In this document: positions 20,200 to 30,638 of the stretch, one piece after another
How the letters are laid out: each line of letters begins with the position of its first letter
Numbering within the stretch: the first letter of the stretch is position 1
Assembly: GCA_024704765.1 (NCBI GenBank)
Contig: JAKMXF010000166.1
Location: 522,743-586,742 of the forward strand
Direction: 5' to 3'
From: Oopsacas minuta
Lineage: Eukaryota; Porifera; Hexactinellida; Lyssacinosida; Leucopsacidae
DNA: 64,000 bases
The notes under the pieces: model-generated
The model's input: the letters and a program-made list of their open reading frames with translations, nothing else
Databases searched by the model: none
Told to the model about the DNA's origin: nothing
Translations under genes and position numbers: made by a program

Positions 20200-23073
20200 A
20201 TGTCTCTAGCTTTTGATGAGTACGGAACTCCCTTCATCATCATGAAGGACCAAGAGTCCAAATCTCGCCTCTCCGGTATAGAAGCGGTAAGATCTCACAT
20301 CGTAGCAGCAAAAGCAGTCTCGCAGACACTTCGGACTTCTCTCGGACCCAGAGGCATGGACAAGATGATGGTTAATCCAGACGGCGACGTCACAATAACA
20401 AACGACGGAGCAACTATCCTCACCATGATGGATGTGACACATCAGATAGCTAAGCTGATGGTAGAGCTGTCTAAGTCTCAAGATGACGAGATAGGTGACG
20501 GGACTACAGGAGTAGTGGTACTAGCAGGAGCTCTGTTAGAATATGCAGAAGGACTGCTGGACAAAGGTTATTATTCTTAATATTTAATTCATTAACATAT
20601 TATAGTATTATTCAATAGGAATACATCCCATTCGGATAGCTGATGGATTTGAAATGGCAATGCAGATTTCTCTACGTCATCTCGATAAGATAGCGGAGAA
20701 GTTCCAGGTAGACAAGGACGAGAAAGAGAAGCTAATCAAGGTTGCCATGACTACGCTTGGCTCCAAGATAGTCAGTAAGTGTCACAGACAGATGGCAGAG
20801 ATAGCTGTGGAGGCTGTATTGTCTGTGGCTGACTTTGAAAGGAGAGATGTAGATTTTGAATTGATTAAGGTACAATCTTTCAAACTAAGCTGATCAATTT
20901 TCTATTAATAATAATCTGATACTAGGTGACGAGTAAAGAGGGCGGAAAACTTGAAGAGTCCCAGCTGTACAAGGGTGTGCTAATTGACAAAGACTTCAGC
21001 CATCCTCAGATGCCTAAGAAAGTTAAAGACGCTAAGCTAGCTATCTTAACTTGTCCATTCGAGCCTCCTAAGCCTAAGACTAAACATAAGCTAGACGTAG
21101 CCAGTGTAGAAGATTTCCAAAAGCTGAGAGAGTATGAGAAGAAGAAGTTTGAGGAGATGGTATGTAAATTATAATTATTATACGTAATACTTGTAATTAG
21201 GATACGAATTATAGACTATGCTCTATCATAGGAAATTTATACCCCCGACGTGCCAGTGAAAGCTATCTGGCATTTACCGGGTGATCCATATAATTCTGTG
21301 TTTTATGATCTTTATACTTATTATAATCCCGGTTAAATTGGCTGAGGTTACGGGCTTACGCTCGGAGCCAAAAGAGCCGGACATAACATACATCTACTCT
21401 TTCATAAGATTATATATTTATAATTTATAAGAATATTAAGCCATTTCCAAGTTCTATTGTGATTCTTTGCATCAAATTCAAACTTATAAGATTAACTAGC
21501 ATTCTATACATAATTATGGTAATGGCGTGCTTAATAATTTTTGAACTAGGGATAAAATAATTAATAAATATATTTACAAAGGGAAGTCTATTTGTTTTGA
21601 TAATATAAAAATGCACCATTTTTATATTATCAAACAATTATACTTCCCTTTGTAAATAAATTACAAGAAATTTCGGTTCGTCATATACATGGTTTGGCGT
21701 TCGCAAGGGCGTTGCACCATATTAACATGAATGTATTTGGAGTCTATCAAGGTATATAATAGACGCTAGCGCGCTTCGCTTGCTCGCACTACGCGGTTGC
21801 GAACATTTCGTGTCCGCACTCGAGCCTACGGCCCTCGAGTACATAAACTCATAATCTTAACCGTAGCAAACATGATACTGCCATAATCATTAAATCTGCT
21901 TACCTTATGTCCACAAAAGTGAACAAATATTTATGAAATATTGTTGCAATATCATATTTGGACTCAGCATGTTCGATTACCCCAGCATAACCATTGAAAG
22001 CATGAATCTATTACTAATTTGAAATTTGCTTACTTTATGTACCTAAAAGTAAACAAATATTCATAATATGTTGTTTACAAATATCATATATGTTTTTCTA
22101 TATGAGAGCGTGACAGACACACAGACACAAATTGAGATTTAATAATATAGATTTGGAGCAACTTCGGATTTAGAGACCTTTTTGTCCTGCCAGAATGAGT
22201 GTAGTCAAATCCGAAGTTTACTGTAATTAACTATTTTATCATTAGTCCAAAAATTATTAAGCGCGCCACTGGCTTATATATATAGAAAGCTATAGATTCA
22301 CGTATTACACATAGGTAAGGCAAGTGAAGGAAGCAGATGCTACTGTTGTAATATGTCAGTGGGGATTTGACGATGAAGCTAATCACCTTCTCCTTCAGAA
22401 CGAGCTACCTGCTGTCAGATGGGTAGGTGGACCAGAGATAGAGCTTATAGCTATTGCTACTGGAGGTAGAATTGTACCTAGATTCTCTGAACTGACACCT
22501 GATAAGCTTGGTAAGGCTGGAATGGTAAGAGAACTATATTTCGGTACTACTAAGGACAGAATGCTAGTAATTGAGGAGTGTCAGAACACTAAGGCAGTGA
22601 CTATATTCATCAGAGGTGGTAACAAGATGATTATTGAAGAAGCTAAGAGAAGTATGCATGATGCTCTATGTGTGGTTAGAAATCTGGTGAAGGACAATAG
22701 GATAGTGTATGGCGGTGGTGCTTGTGAAATCGCTTGCTCTATTGCTGTAGCAGAAGCAGCAGATAATGTATCTAGCCTAGAACAGTATGCTGTAAGGGCA
22801 TTTGCAGATGCTCTGGACTCTATTCCCATGGCGCTAGCTGAAAACTCTGGTTACAATCCTATTGAGTCTGTAGCTGAGGTAAAATCTAAACAGCTGGAGA
22901 AGGGACTATCTTCACTAGGAATAGATTGTTTGGGTTATGGTACTAACGATATGAAAGAAATGAATATTATTGAAACGTTGATTGGTAAGAAGCAACAGCT
23001 GAGTTTAGCTACACAGCTGGTGAGGATGATTCTTAAGATTGATGACATCAGAATTTCAGGCCCGCCTATGTGA
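20200..23073 (+). CDS. CCT5: T-complex protein 1 subunit epsilon (CCT5), four exons
   Basis: Exons 20200-20566, 20619-20869, 20926-21159 and 22315-23073 join in frame through GT-AG introns of 52, 56 and 1155 bp. CCT5 is one of eight subunits of the TRiC/CCT chaperonin ring that folds actin, tubulin and WD40 proteins in the cytosol. The product covers the whole family length, from [16 protein letters not shown] to MILKIDDIR. It has the ATP-site motifs [17 protein letters not shown] and the conserved NDGATIL, then [10 protein letters not shown] and [13 protein letters not shown] in the apical domain, and YGGGACEI downstream. GPRG in place of the usual GPK/NG is conservative. The two short introns are ordinary; the third is inflated by repeats. 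The frame is intact, so the gene is probably functional. Confidence 0.95.
21571..21657. repeat. 87-bp fold-back in CCT5 intron 3
   Basis: Arms of about 42 bp: the left begins TATTTACAAAGGGAAGT and the right ends ACTTCCCTTTGTAAATA. They are nearly identical in reverse complement and separated by only a few bases around GCAC. It would form a long hairpin in the pre-mRNA. Confidence 0.9.
21768..22152 (-). mobile_element. Helitron-like non-autonomous repeat, copy B (most complete)
   Basis: On the minus strand it starts near 22152 with ATCTATATTATTAAATCTCA and ends near 21768 with a GC-rich hairpin and CTAG. It is about 385 bp long and lies inside CCT5 intron 3. Its internal sequence matches copies A and D-G. 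The TC-type start and CTAG-type end with a 3' hairpin are the Helitron hallmarks; the hairpin directly abuts CTAG, which is closer than usual. Confidence 0.6.
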
Positions 23074-23227
23074 GCTATGAATGGTGATTTAGTAGAATTA
23101 TTGTTAGATTGTTTAGTTGGAAATGATTCATTAGATTAAATTCAGTTCACTTTGTATATTCCATAATATTTCTAACAATGAAACAGGCTGGTATGTTATT
23201 GGGTGCTATTAACCTTAAATTTAGGTA

Positions 23228-23382
23228 CAGTGGATGCCGGTTATAAGAACATCCTTGGGAGTAGTAACTAGCAATAAATATGTAAATGTTTTAGTAACTG
23301 GCATAAAATAATCAGGAATAAATGAGAACTAAATCAGGTGGATGGTGCTTATATCCGGTGTTTTTATAACTGGCATCTACTG
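23228..23382. mobile_element. pogo-like MITE
   Basis: Terminal inverted repeats CAGTGGATGCCGGTTATAAG (left) and CTTATAACC-like ending CATCTACTG (right), about 155 bp apart, with no coding capacity. TA precedes the left end. The right flank is TT, so the duplication is imperfect. Confidence 0.65.
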
Positions 23383-23810
23383 TTTTTTTTTTACTGAATT
23401 CAGTTTGGAATTGGACTAAGTAGGCTGGTGCATGACCAGCTATCATTATTATTTATTTCAATTTCACCCATTTTTGTATAAACACGAATATTGTAAATAT
23501 TACACTAAAACGCAAATAATCTGTAAATTTATTTCAGGGCTGGGGTTGGCTAACCGAATTAAGGGCGTAGTTATGCTAAAACAAGGCACAAAGCTCAAGG
23601 ATACGTCCACCGAAGCGCTAGTATTACAATAAAACAATGGAAATCTCTTGACTGCTCAAATCTTTGACGAAAATTCACACCTATGACAGGAGTATGACGT
23701 GCTGCTGGTCTACGGCCAATATACTTGTTGATAATATAAGATATAGCTATATAGCTGATATAAAATCACAGGTGTGATGTCCATCCATATACCAAACATA
23801 AATTATCTTT

Positions 23811-23940
23811 ATTATTGAATCTCAATTGTTGTTTGTCTGTCTGTCTGTTCGACGATTGTCAAGGAAGGATTGATGGTATGCTAGTATGAAATTGAATTTG
23901 GCAATTCTGTCCACTAGACAGTTGTCGGAATTTTCGTCGC
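23811..23940 (+). mobile_element. Helitron-like repeat, 5' fragment (copy C)
   Basis: It begins ATTGAATCTCAATTGTTG, followed by TCTGTCTGTCTGTTCG and GTCAAGGAAGGATTGATGG, as in copies D-F, and then diverges. No hairpin end. Confidence 0.5.
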
Positions 23941-24918
23941 CTGTAATTAGATGATGTATAAATGTATTTGCTTGAAGACAATTCCATTGGGAAGGGATCG
24001 TGGTCTATTTATACATTTTTTGATGTTGTGGAAAATTTCATTTTTTACGAATAAATTAAAGAAAATTCAATTGGGAGTGGATTTGGGTCTTTTTATTACA
24101 AATTTCGATGTTGGGGAAGATTTTATTTGCACTAGCTCGGGATGCGGATATACTAATTTAATATCTCCTTGATTATACATCCGCATAACATTTTTACTAG
24201 CTAGAATATCGGGATATGATAGTATACTTTAGACGCATAACACATAATTTTACCTTCTAAGAACTTTTCAACTTAAATACGTATGTTTCTTCAATAAATC
24301 AATAGAAATAATCCATAATTCCATATTACAATAGTTTCTTATACTAATTGCTGGCGACGAAATTTCCGCTATTCGGCTAACTAGGGACAACAGGATTCAT
24401 AGTACATACATATGTTATAAGTATATAGATGTAGAATAAACCTATACTTGGGAAAATTCTTATCAGTTCTTCTATGAGTTATTACATATATATATAGCCT
24501 GGACTAGTGAACACTGGACATCCATTTATAAGTGCATTATGAGGAACACTACCGAACATTTGTTAAACCTATGAAAATGAAAAACAAGAACTTCTGTGTA
24601 CCAACAGTACCCCAAACATTCATTCTCCACTAATCTTATGTCTAATAGAGAAGAGCTAGTCATGTAGTATACAAATATCATTTATTTTACAAAAATTAAT
24701 TTCTACCAAGCAATGCTATATATTTTACTTATGTCTTTTGAGTCAAAACTTTAGGGCCTGCCTTTCCGTCGCACAACACATTTCTATTCTGGAAAGCATT
24801 TGAAAGTACTTCGACATTTTATTATGTGAAATTATATCATTTCAATTTGAACTTAGTATTGTTATCACCATTGATGATATAATAACATATATAACTACTT
24901 GCAGTGTTTAGTCATAAG

Positions 24919-26346
24919 ATGAGATTATCTCATTGCCGATGTGTTCTGTTTGTTTTTAGAAATGTACCTACATTTCATATTAAAAAGGCTCATAATTCGC
25001 TTTGGTCTTACGTAGAATTCAAATTACACGACTACCTCAAATCCGATCTCCACAAAGAGGCTTTGCTATTATTCAACAGATTGAGGTTAGAATGCACCCC
25101 TATATCTCCTCCCTTACTCCAGCTTATAGTGGTACTCTACCTGGAAAAGGGTCCACAGTCTGCTGGCCTGTCTCATGTCCTATCCTACATGCGCTCCACC
25201 TCTCTACACCCCTCCTCAGGACTAGCACCTATTTTGATAAATAGAGCACTTATAAAGAGAGATCACGTAAGTCTCAAATATACGCTGGACTCCTGTTTTC
25301 AAAATAAAGTGTCTGTACGACCTTCTAGTTTCACACAAGCCATACAACACTTGTTGACTAATGTAAATGACTATGAGTGTGTATACCAGTATGTATGTGC
25401 TTATCTTGATGCTGGGAGTAATGTTGAAGAGCAATTACTCTCGAGTATTTGTGAAGAACATCTCTTCTCTCAATCACCTGCACTTGTACAGAGCATCATG
25501 TGTATCCTTACTCACTACAAGAAACAAGGTAAGTATATATGTAACAAACAAGTGTTTGAATCGTTAGCTAATAGTCTCAAACTGACTAACGAATTCACTC
25601 ACGTCAAGAGGACATATCTTATCAATGACAAATGTCAGGCATGTGGTAGCTGTATAACACAGACTACCTTCTCCCCTGATACATATTCTTCATTGGAACA
25701 AGAGGTAAGAGAAGAAATCCAGCAAATGTACATTAATCAGAGAGTAATCAACTCCCCGGAAATGTACAGGATTGACAATCAAGTAGATAAGTTAATATTA
25801 TCTATTTCTAATACCAGTGACAGAGCTATGGCAGTAGTTGTAGATTGTCTATCAGCAGCAACAGCCATTGATACAGGCTGGTCTGAAACTGTTTCTGAGA
25901 GAATTAATTGTAACACTCTCCTACAGCTTGTGGAGTCTATAGAAAGAGATTTTAATCCTTCTTGTGTAGTCCTGCTAATTAGGAGAGTCTTGCTTTGGCG
26001 TAACGAGAATGAGATAGAGATGGAGGAGCTGAGAGCACGAGCATCAGTTATCGTGATAAACAAGAACTCTATTCACTCCCTGTTCTCTCTCCTGATAGCT
26101 TTGAGACTGAAGTCACGTGCTCTGCTACTGACAGCTGATACATTCAATGATTTTAAGCTTAACTTTTCTCCTGGCCTTTATTCGGCTATAACTAGCTGGT
26201 TCTTACGTCACTCTCTTCGTTTTGACATAACAGGCATTGAACCAATTATATACAAGTCTAGTCAAACTCTCTGGCAGTTAGATTTCAGCTCGGAGGGTCT
26301 ACATGTCCCTATGCGTAGTAATGAATGGATTTGTGCCAAGAAATAA
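24919..26346 (+). CDS. PRORP: Mitochondrial RNase P nuclease subunit PRORP-like, active site altered
   Basis: 475 residues in one exon from ATG 24919; the frame opens at a GTG (24904) just after TTGCAG, and the ATG is preferred. Metazoan PRORP (MRPP3) cuts tRNA 5' leaders in mitochondria with TRMT10C and HSD17B10. The start MRLSHCRCVLFVFRN looks like a mitochondrial presequence. A PPR-like helical region follows, then the zinc-clamp half C239-x-x-C242, a NYN-type metallonuclease domain (about 300-430), and H462 plus C472 completing the zinc site. An ungapped alignment with human PRORP keeps D309 (VVVD) and D407 (TAD). It places N381-K382 where the paired catalytic aspartates (ADD) belong. The product may therefore be catalytically weak or dead, or the active site has been rearranged. 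The frame is intact, which argues against a simple pseudogene. Confidence 0.82.
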   Translation: MRLSHCRCVLFVFRNVPTFHIKKAHNSLWSYVEFKLHDYLKSDLHKEALLLFNRLRLECTPISPPLLQLIVVLYLEKGPQSAGLSHVLSYMRSTSLHPSSGLAPILINRALIKRDHVSLKYTLDSCFQNKVSVRPSSFTQAIQHLLTNVNDYECVYQYVCAYLDAGSNVEEQLLSSICEEHLFSQSPALVQSIMCILTHYKKQGKYICNKQVFESLANSLKLTNEFTHVKRTYLINDKCQACGSCITQTTFSPDTYSSLEQEVREEIQQMYINQRVINSPEMYRIDNQVDKLILSISNTSDRAMAVVVDCLSAATAIDTGWSETVSERINCNTLLQLVESIERDFNPSCVVLLIRRVLLWRNENEIEMEELRARASVIVINKNSIHSLFSLLIALRLKSRALLLTADTFNDFKLNFSPGLYSAITSWFLRHSLRFDITGIEPIIYKSSQTLWQLDFSSEGLHVPMRSNEWICAKK

Positions 26347-27937
26347 TATTACTATAGTATCAGAAGAAAGCGGCTACGTCTCTTACTCTTTTGTTGTTTC
26401 TACTTAGGATGTCAACGACCATGTCCTGATTGTATAATGTATATTATTATATTAAATGAATGCTATAATTATACGCATTGATTAAACTGATTTCAACTCA
26501 TTATTAATTCCTGTCAATAATTTGAATATTCAATTAGGAAATCAATATTAAACACTTAACTGACTTAAGCACAGTCTGTAGCACTTAAATTAAATTGTTT
26601 ATGAGCTATATGAGAGCAGGAGACCCAACAAGTTATATATTGAATTCATTTAGCAATACGTCAGTTCTTCTCAACCTTTATTCCCCCGCGGACCTATGTT
26701 CAGTTTTAAGGGGTCTGCAGACTACTGTAATACGTAATTTCTTAATTATATTAACTCTTCTATTGTGCGTATTCCATGTTTTACATTTTATTAATCGTTT
26801 TAAAAATACAGTATTAGAGTGACAACAATCATTTCGCTGTTGTCTAAGTGCACTCAATACTTACGATAGGGGTATGAAGGTTCAAATTTTGTAAATATTG
26901 AAATTACTAGGCTCGGGGCTTTATCCACCACAAGTAAAACTCAATCCCCAAATTCATATATCTTATATTGAGTAGCTGCAACATGGTTCTGATGATGACC
27001 TGTTTCGAATATGATGTATGTACGTATGATAAGTAGGCTCTAACTTACGAGCTTAGTTTGTTCTTTTCAGATTTGGTGTTGTAGGTTGTAATTCGTAAAT
27101 TTCAGGGAAATTGGTTTTTATCATACTTGCTTGTCCTAGCATTGTATTTCATAATATGCAGAAATAGAATTCTGCATATTACCACCACCAATAGACTTAC
27201 ATTTGTTTTGATATTTAATAACATGCATCTATTGGTAATTCCAACCGTAATGCTGGTATTTTCGCGCGTCTCATTTATTCTGATGTGAAATTTTCACACC
27301 TAGCACATTTTGGTGATTTATAATAATACTCTCACCTCTTTCAATGTAACAATAACACATGCTAGAGATAAGGTTAGACAGACACTTTGCCCGCCCTGCG
27401 TAGGCATGGAGTCAAAGCCCTTGGCTTAGGTGAGAAAATTTGATTAATTAAATACAAATTAAATACAGACAGTATTCTAATGTCAAAAACTGGGAATAAT
27501 ACCAGCGGAACGCCGGTATTTTCCCAGTTTGAAAATTGAATCTATGAATTAGCCCAGTTTCAGTGACAAATATCAACAATAAATTTTTTAATAAAATTCT
27601 AACACAATGAAAATAAAATTTGGGCAAAGTTCCTAGGGAAATTAAGATAAAAGTCCCAATTAGGGCTAGTAGGAAAAAATCGGGCCGATTTCATTTTACA
27701 TTTCTTTGTAATACATAGCAGAGACGAAGTATCTGCATTTTCTATTAGGTGAACACTGCCGGGAAAATGTGTGATTTTATGACGCCAAATGGTGATAAAA
27801 TCTCGTTTTTGGTGAGGGAATTGGTTAAAAAGAAGTAAAATTTTAGTATTCCTTTTCATTACGAGCTTAACACTCCGACCGTAATCGGTTAATGATTGAA
27901 AGGGCTAGAAGATGAACAATAAAAGGCTCAAGTCCAA

Positions 27938-28089
27938 GTCAGGACTTAATACGAATCTCCGGATAAGACGAAAAAAATTCCATAAATATCAGGTGCCTAC
28001 AATTGGAATTACTCAGGTTAATACTAACTCCGGATAAGGCAAACAAAATTTGACCTTCCGTTGGTGTTCGTATTAACAAGGATCCACTG
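27938..28089. mobile_element. pogo-like MITE, left end unclear
   Basis: The right end CGTATTAACAAGGATCCACTG followed by TA resembles the termini of the 40.1 and 41.4 kb elements. Internal CTCCGGATAAG motifs and AATACGAA near 27945 fit the same family. The left CAGT terminus could not be placed with certainty. Confidence 0.45.
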
Positions 28090-28093
28090 TATG

Positions 28094-28305
28094 TTTACAA
28101 AGTATGAATCATCTATTATTGCATAGGATTAAGGTGACCTGTAAGTGATTTCGAAAAAAATTGAAATGTTGTTGGAATTTTGACAGATACCTTCGCATAG
28201 CAACGAAGAAATGTGTCAAAATTCCAGCAACACTTCAATTTTTTTCGAAATCACTTACAGGTCACCTTAACCCTATGCAATAATAGATGATTCATACTTT
28301 GTAAA
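28094..28305. repeat. 212-bp long fold-back
   Basis: The left arm 28094-28185 and right arm 28213-28305 are about 95% reverse-complementary (left starts TTTACAAAGTATGAATC, right ends GATTCATACTTTGTAAA). They enclose a 27-bp loop that itself can form a small CTTCG/CGAAG hairpin. It directly follows the end of a pogo-like MITE. It has no coding capacity. Confidence 0.9.
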
Positions 28306-28977
28306 GCATAATTTCAAACGGGCTCGAAATATCTCCATAGTCCAAAAAAGGATAACACGGAATTAATTGATCACATATCATAAATGTGAGAAGCCATACG
28401 TATGCTTTACTACCCTGTTGATATGTATTGGTAATACATTTCTAGTTTGTAACTTACACAGTTACTGTGCTAAGCATTAGTCACCTCAAAACTATAATAC
28501 AGTCATTCTATGAATTTCATGCTATACATGGTTATAAAGGAATTGAGCCAGCAATGAGTTATGACGAAAATCCCCACATAAATACACTTTTCAAAAGATT
28601 TCCTTGCATTTAAACACAAAAAGTAAGGAAAAATTCCAAAGTAAAACAGAATTATGGCAGATCAAATTAGGCACATACGAATGTTAGCGTGATGAGAGTG
28701 TCACGTCCGTGAATGTACGAGTCCGTGATTGCTATTATCAAAACACGTATATTGATATTTAGGAGTTACGAAATAATCATACATCTGTGCAATTTTATAG
28801 TTAAGCACCTTCCAAGTACTTCATAGATATTCTTTTAAGAAGGGACGTATCTGCTGAATGACAACTTGGCTACAGTGGATAAGAATCGACGAGGAATAAA
28901 GATGTACCTAAATACAAAGTGCAACATAATATAACAACTATATATACACAAATAATCATTATATATATTCCGTTAGT

Positions 28978-30638
28978 TTATAAACATTTTCTAAGAATAA
29001 TTTCAGGACCGTATTCATCATAGCTATATTTAGTAAGACAAATCTTATCAAAAGCATCAGAAGAAGCTAACATAGATCCTCCAATCCATGCACTGTATTT
29101 CCTATCAGGAGCTGCTCTTATCTTTATTGATTTGATATTAGGAGTGAGTACAGAAAGCTCAGTGTATAATCTCTCTTCTATTCCAGGGAACATCGTATTA
29201 CCTCCTGCTAACACTATATTAGTGTATAAATGGTGATGAATATCTGTATCACTCTTCAGGATTGATTTGTTAATATCAACATGGATACCATCGTGTACTG
29301 ATCCAATGAGGGAAGGATTGAATAAAGCTTCCGGACATCTTAAGCACTCCTCCCTGATAGCAATCTCTTGTCCATCTGGTAGCGCGTACATCACAGGCAG
29401 AAGCTCTTCTGTGGTAAAACTCTAATCAAAATAACAGAATTAAGACGTCATCATATTTCCTGTTATTTCAGAATACCATAACAGATAATAGAAACGAGCA
29501 TCAAGCAAATTTCCAGCAAATGCATTTAATTGCTATTCACTACAAATTCGAAAAAACTTTCTGTAATCAGTACCACATCCACATGTTATACAATAATCAC
29601 ATCATTTGATATGGTGGTCACGAAGAAGTTTCAACTAGGAACTGGCTAAGTAACTCAATAGCCAATTAGTGAATTTTAATATGTTGCAATAATATATAAT
29701 TGGTAAATTTCGACCCGAATAAATGTATTATAACTATTATCGATATTTAACTATGTGGACAATCTATATCTACCAACCAGAGGGGCCAGATGGATACAAT
29801 TCAAAATCCAAATCCATCCAAACTCAATGGATTTATGGATTTTGGCCGGGCCGTGGAGAATATTAACCTGGGGAGCGATCACGTATTGATGCAATTTCAA
29901 TGATATTCTATTTTACCTTACCTTATCTTTATGATTGTTTGGATCATTCTCCACTCTCATTCTGCTGACAAATGCCAGTTTTTCCTTGATGTCATTGACA
30001 ATATTAGCGTTACGCTCATATCGCATATTGTACCCTGTATCAGTTAGTAGTTTAGCGAGATATTCAGCTAGTACTCGTCCTCCGATTTCAAATAGTACAA
30101 CACTGTGCTTCAGCACATGTCCCTTGTATATGGGTACTATGTGTGATGAGTCCTTACCTGAATCTACTACAAGTCCTGTGGTGTAACCTTTAGAGTATAA
30201 AGAGAGGACCTGATTATTAGATATGTATAAAGCCGGCGTGTTGAATGTCTCAAACATGATCTGTAACATCTTCTCACGATACACCTTAGGATTTAGAGGA
30301 GTCTCAGTGAGTAAGATAGGGTGTTCTTCTGGAGCAACACGTAACTCGTTATAGAATGTGTGATTCCATAACTTCTCCATGTCATCCCAGTTTGTTACAA
30401 TTCCATGTTCAATCGGGTACTTGAGGCTTAGAATACCTCTCTTGTTTATAGCTTCTTGTCCTGCAAAGGAGGACATCTGTTCCATCCCCACAAATAGAAC
30501 CCGCATTCTGGGCCTACCAATAGTGGAGGGAAATTCAGCACGAGGCGTGTATTCTCCTGCAAAACCTGCTTTACACGTGTCGGAACCATTGTCTACCACG
30601 ATTGGAGTTGAATTATACTCATCTAACTTATCTCCCAT
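28978..30638 (-). CDS. Divergent actin / orphan actin-related protein, two exons
   Basis: Exon 1 is 30638-29922 and exon 2 is 29421-28978, joined in phase 0 across a 500-bp GT-AG intron, giving 386 residues. The ATG at 30638 is used because the longer open frame begins only with TTG. It is clearly in the actin fold: [16 protein letters not shown] (phosphate 1), RGIL[19 protein letters not shown], [28 protein letters not shown] and [14 protein letters not shown], ending RKC-plus-one-residue like actin. Nucleotide-site changes: the residue equivalent to Q137 is Asn, and the second loop reads DSGKDSSH instead of DSGDGVTH, so D154 and H161 are kept but D157 becomes Lys. The D-loop and subdomain 2 also differ. 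It is not recognisable as a standard Arp class. It probably binds nucleotide poorly or hydrolyses it slowly, and may be tissue-specific. Confidence 0.85.
29422..29921 (-). other. Intron of the divergent actin gene
   Basis: 500 bp, GTAAGG donor and GATTAG acceptor on the minus strand. Nothing else was recognised inside it. Confidence 0.85.

Larger units (their letters stand above)
21160..22314 (+). other. CCT5 intron 3, filled with repeats
   Basis: 1155 bp between GTATGT and ACATAG. It contains a perfect-looking fold-back (21571-21657) and a full Helitron-like copy (about 21768-22152). The other CCT5 introns are only 52 and 56 bp, so insertions explain most of the size. Confidence 0.85.
23074..24918. 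other. Gene-free stretch with small repeats
   Basis: It contains a pogo-like MITE (23228-23382) and a Helitron-like 5' fragment (about 23811-23940), with no recognised host gene. The open frames here (23432, 23951) are AT-rich and unlike any family known to me. Confidence 0.65.
26347..28977. other. Gene-free stretch with several inverted repeats
   Basis: 2.6 kb without a convincing gene. Contents: a hAT-terminus-like segment near 26660-26730 (CAGTTCTTCTCAACC), a short palindrome near 27155-27185 and a hairpin near 27490-27530 (AACTGGGAA ... TTCCCAGTT). A pogo-like MITE piece lies at about 27938-28089 and a long fold-back at 28094-28305. The frames at 26595 (plus) and 27859 (minus) look like chance. 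Confidence 0.65.

Noticed and set aside
26595-26822. 75-codon hydrophobic open frame
   Set aside because: It overlaps a hAT-terminus-like segment (CAGTTCTTCTCAACC) and shows no recognisable protein family.
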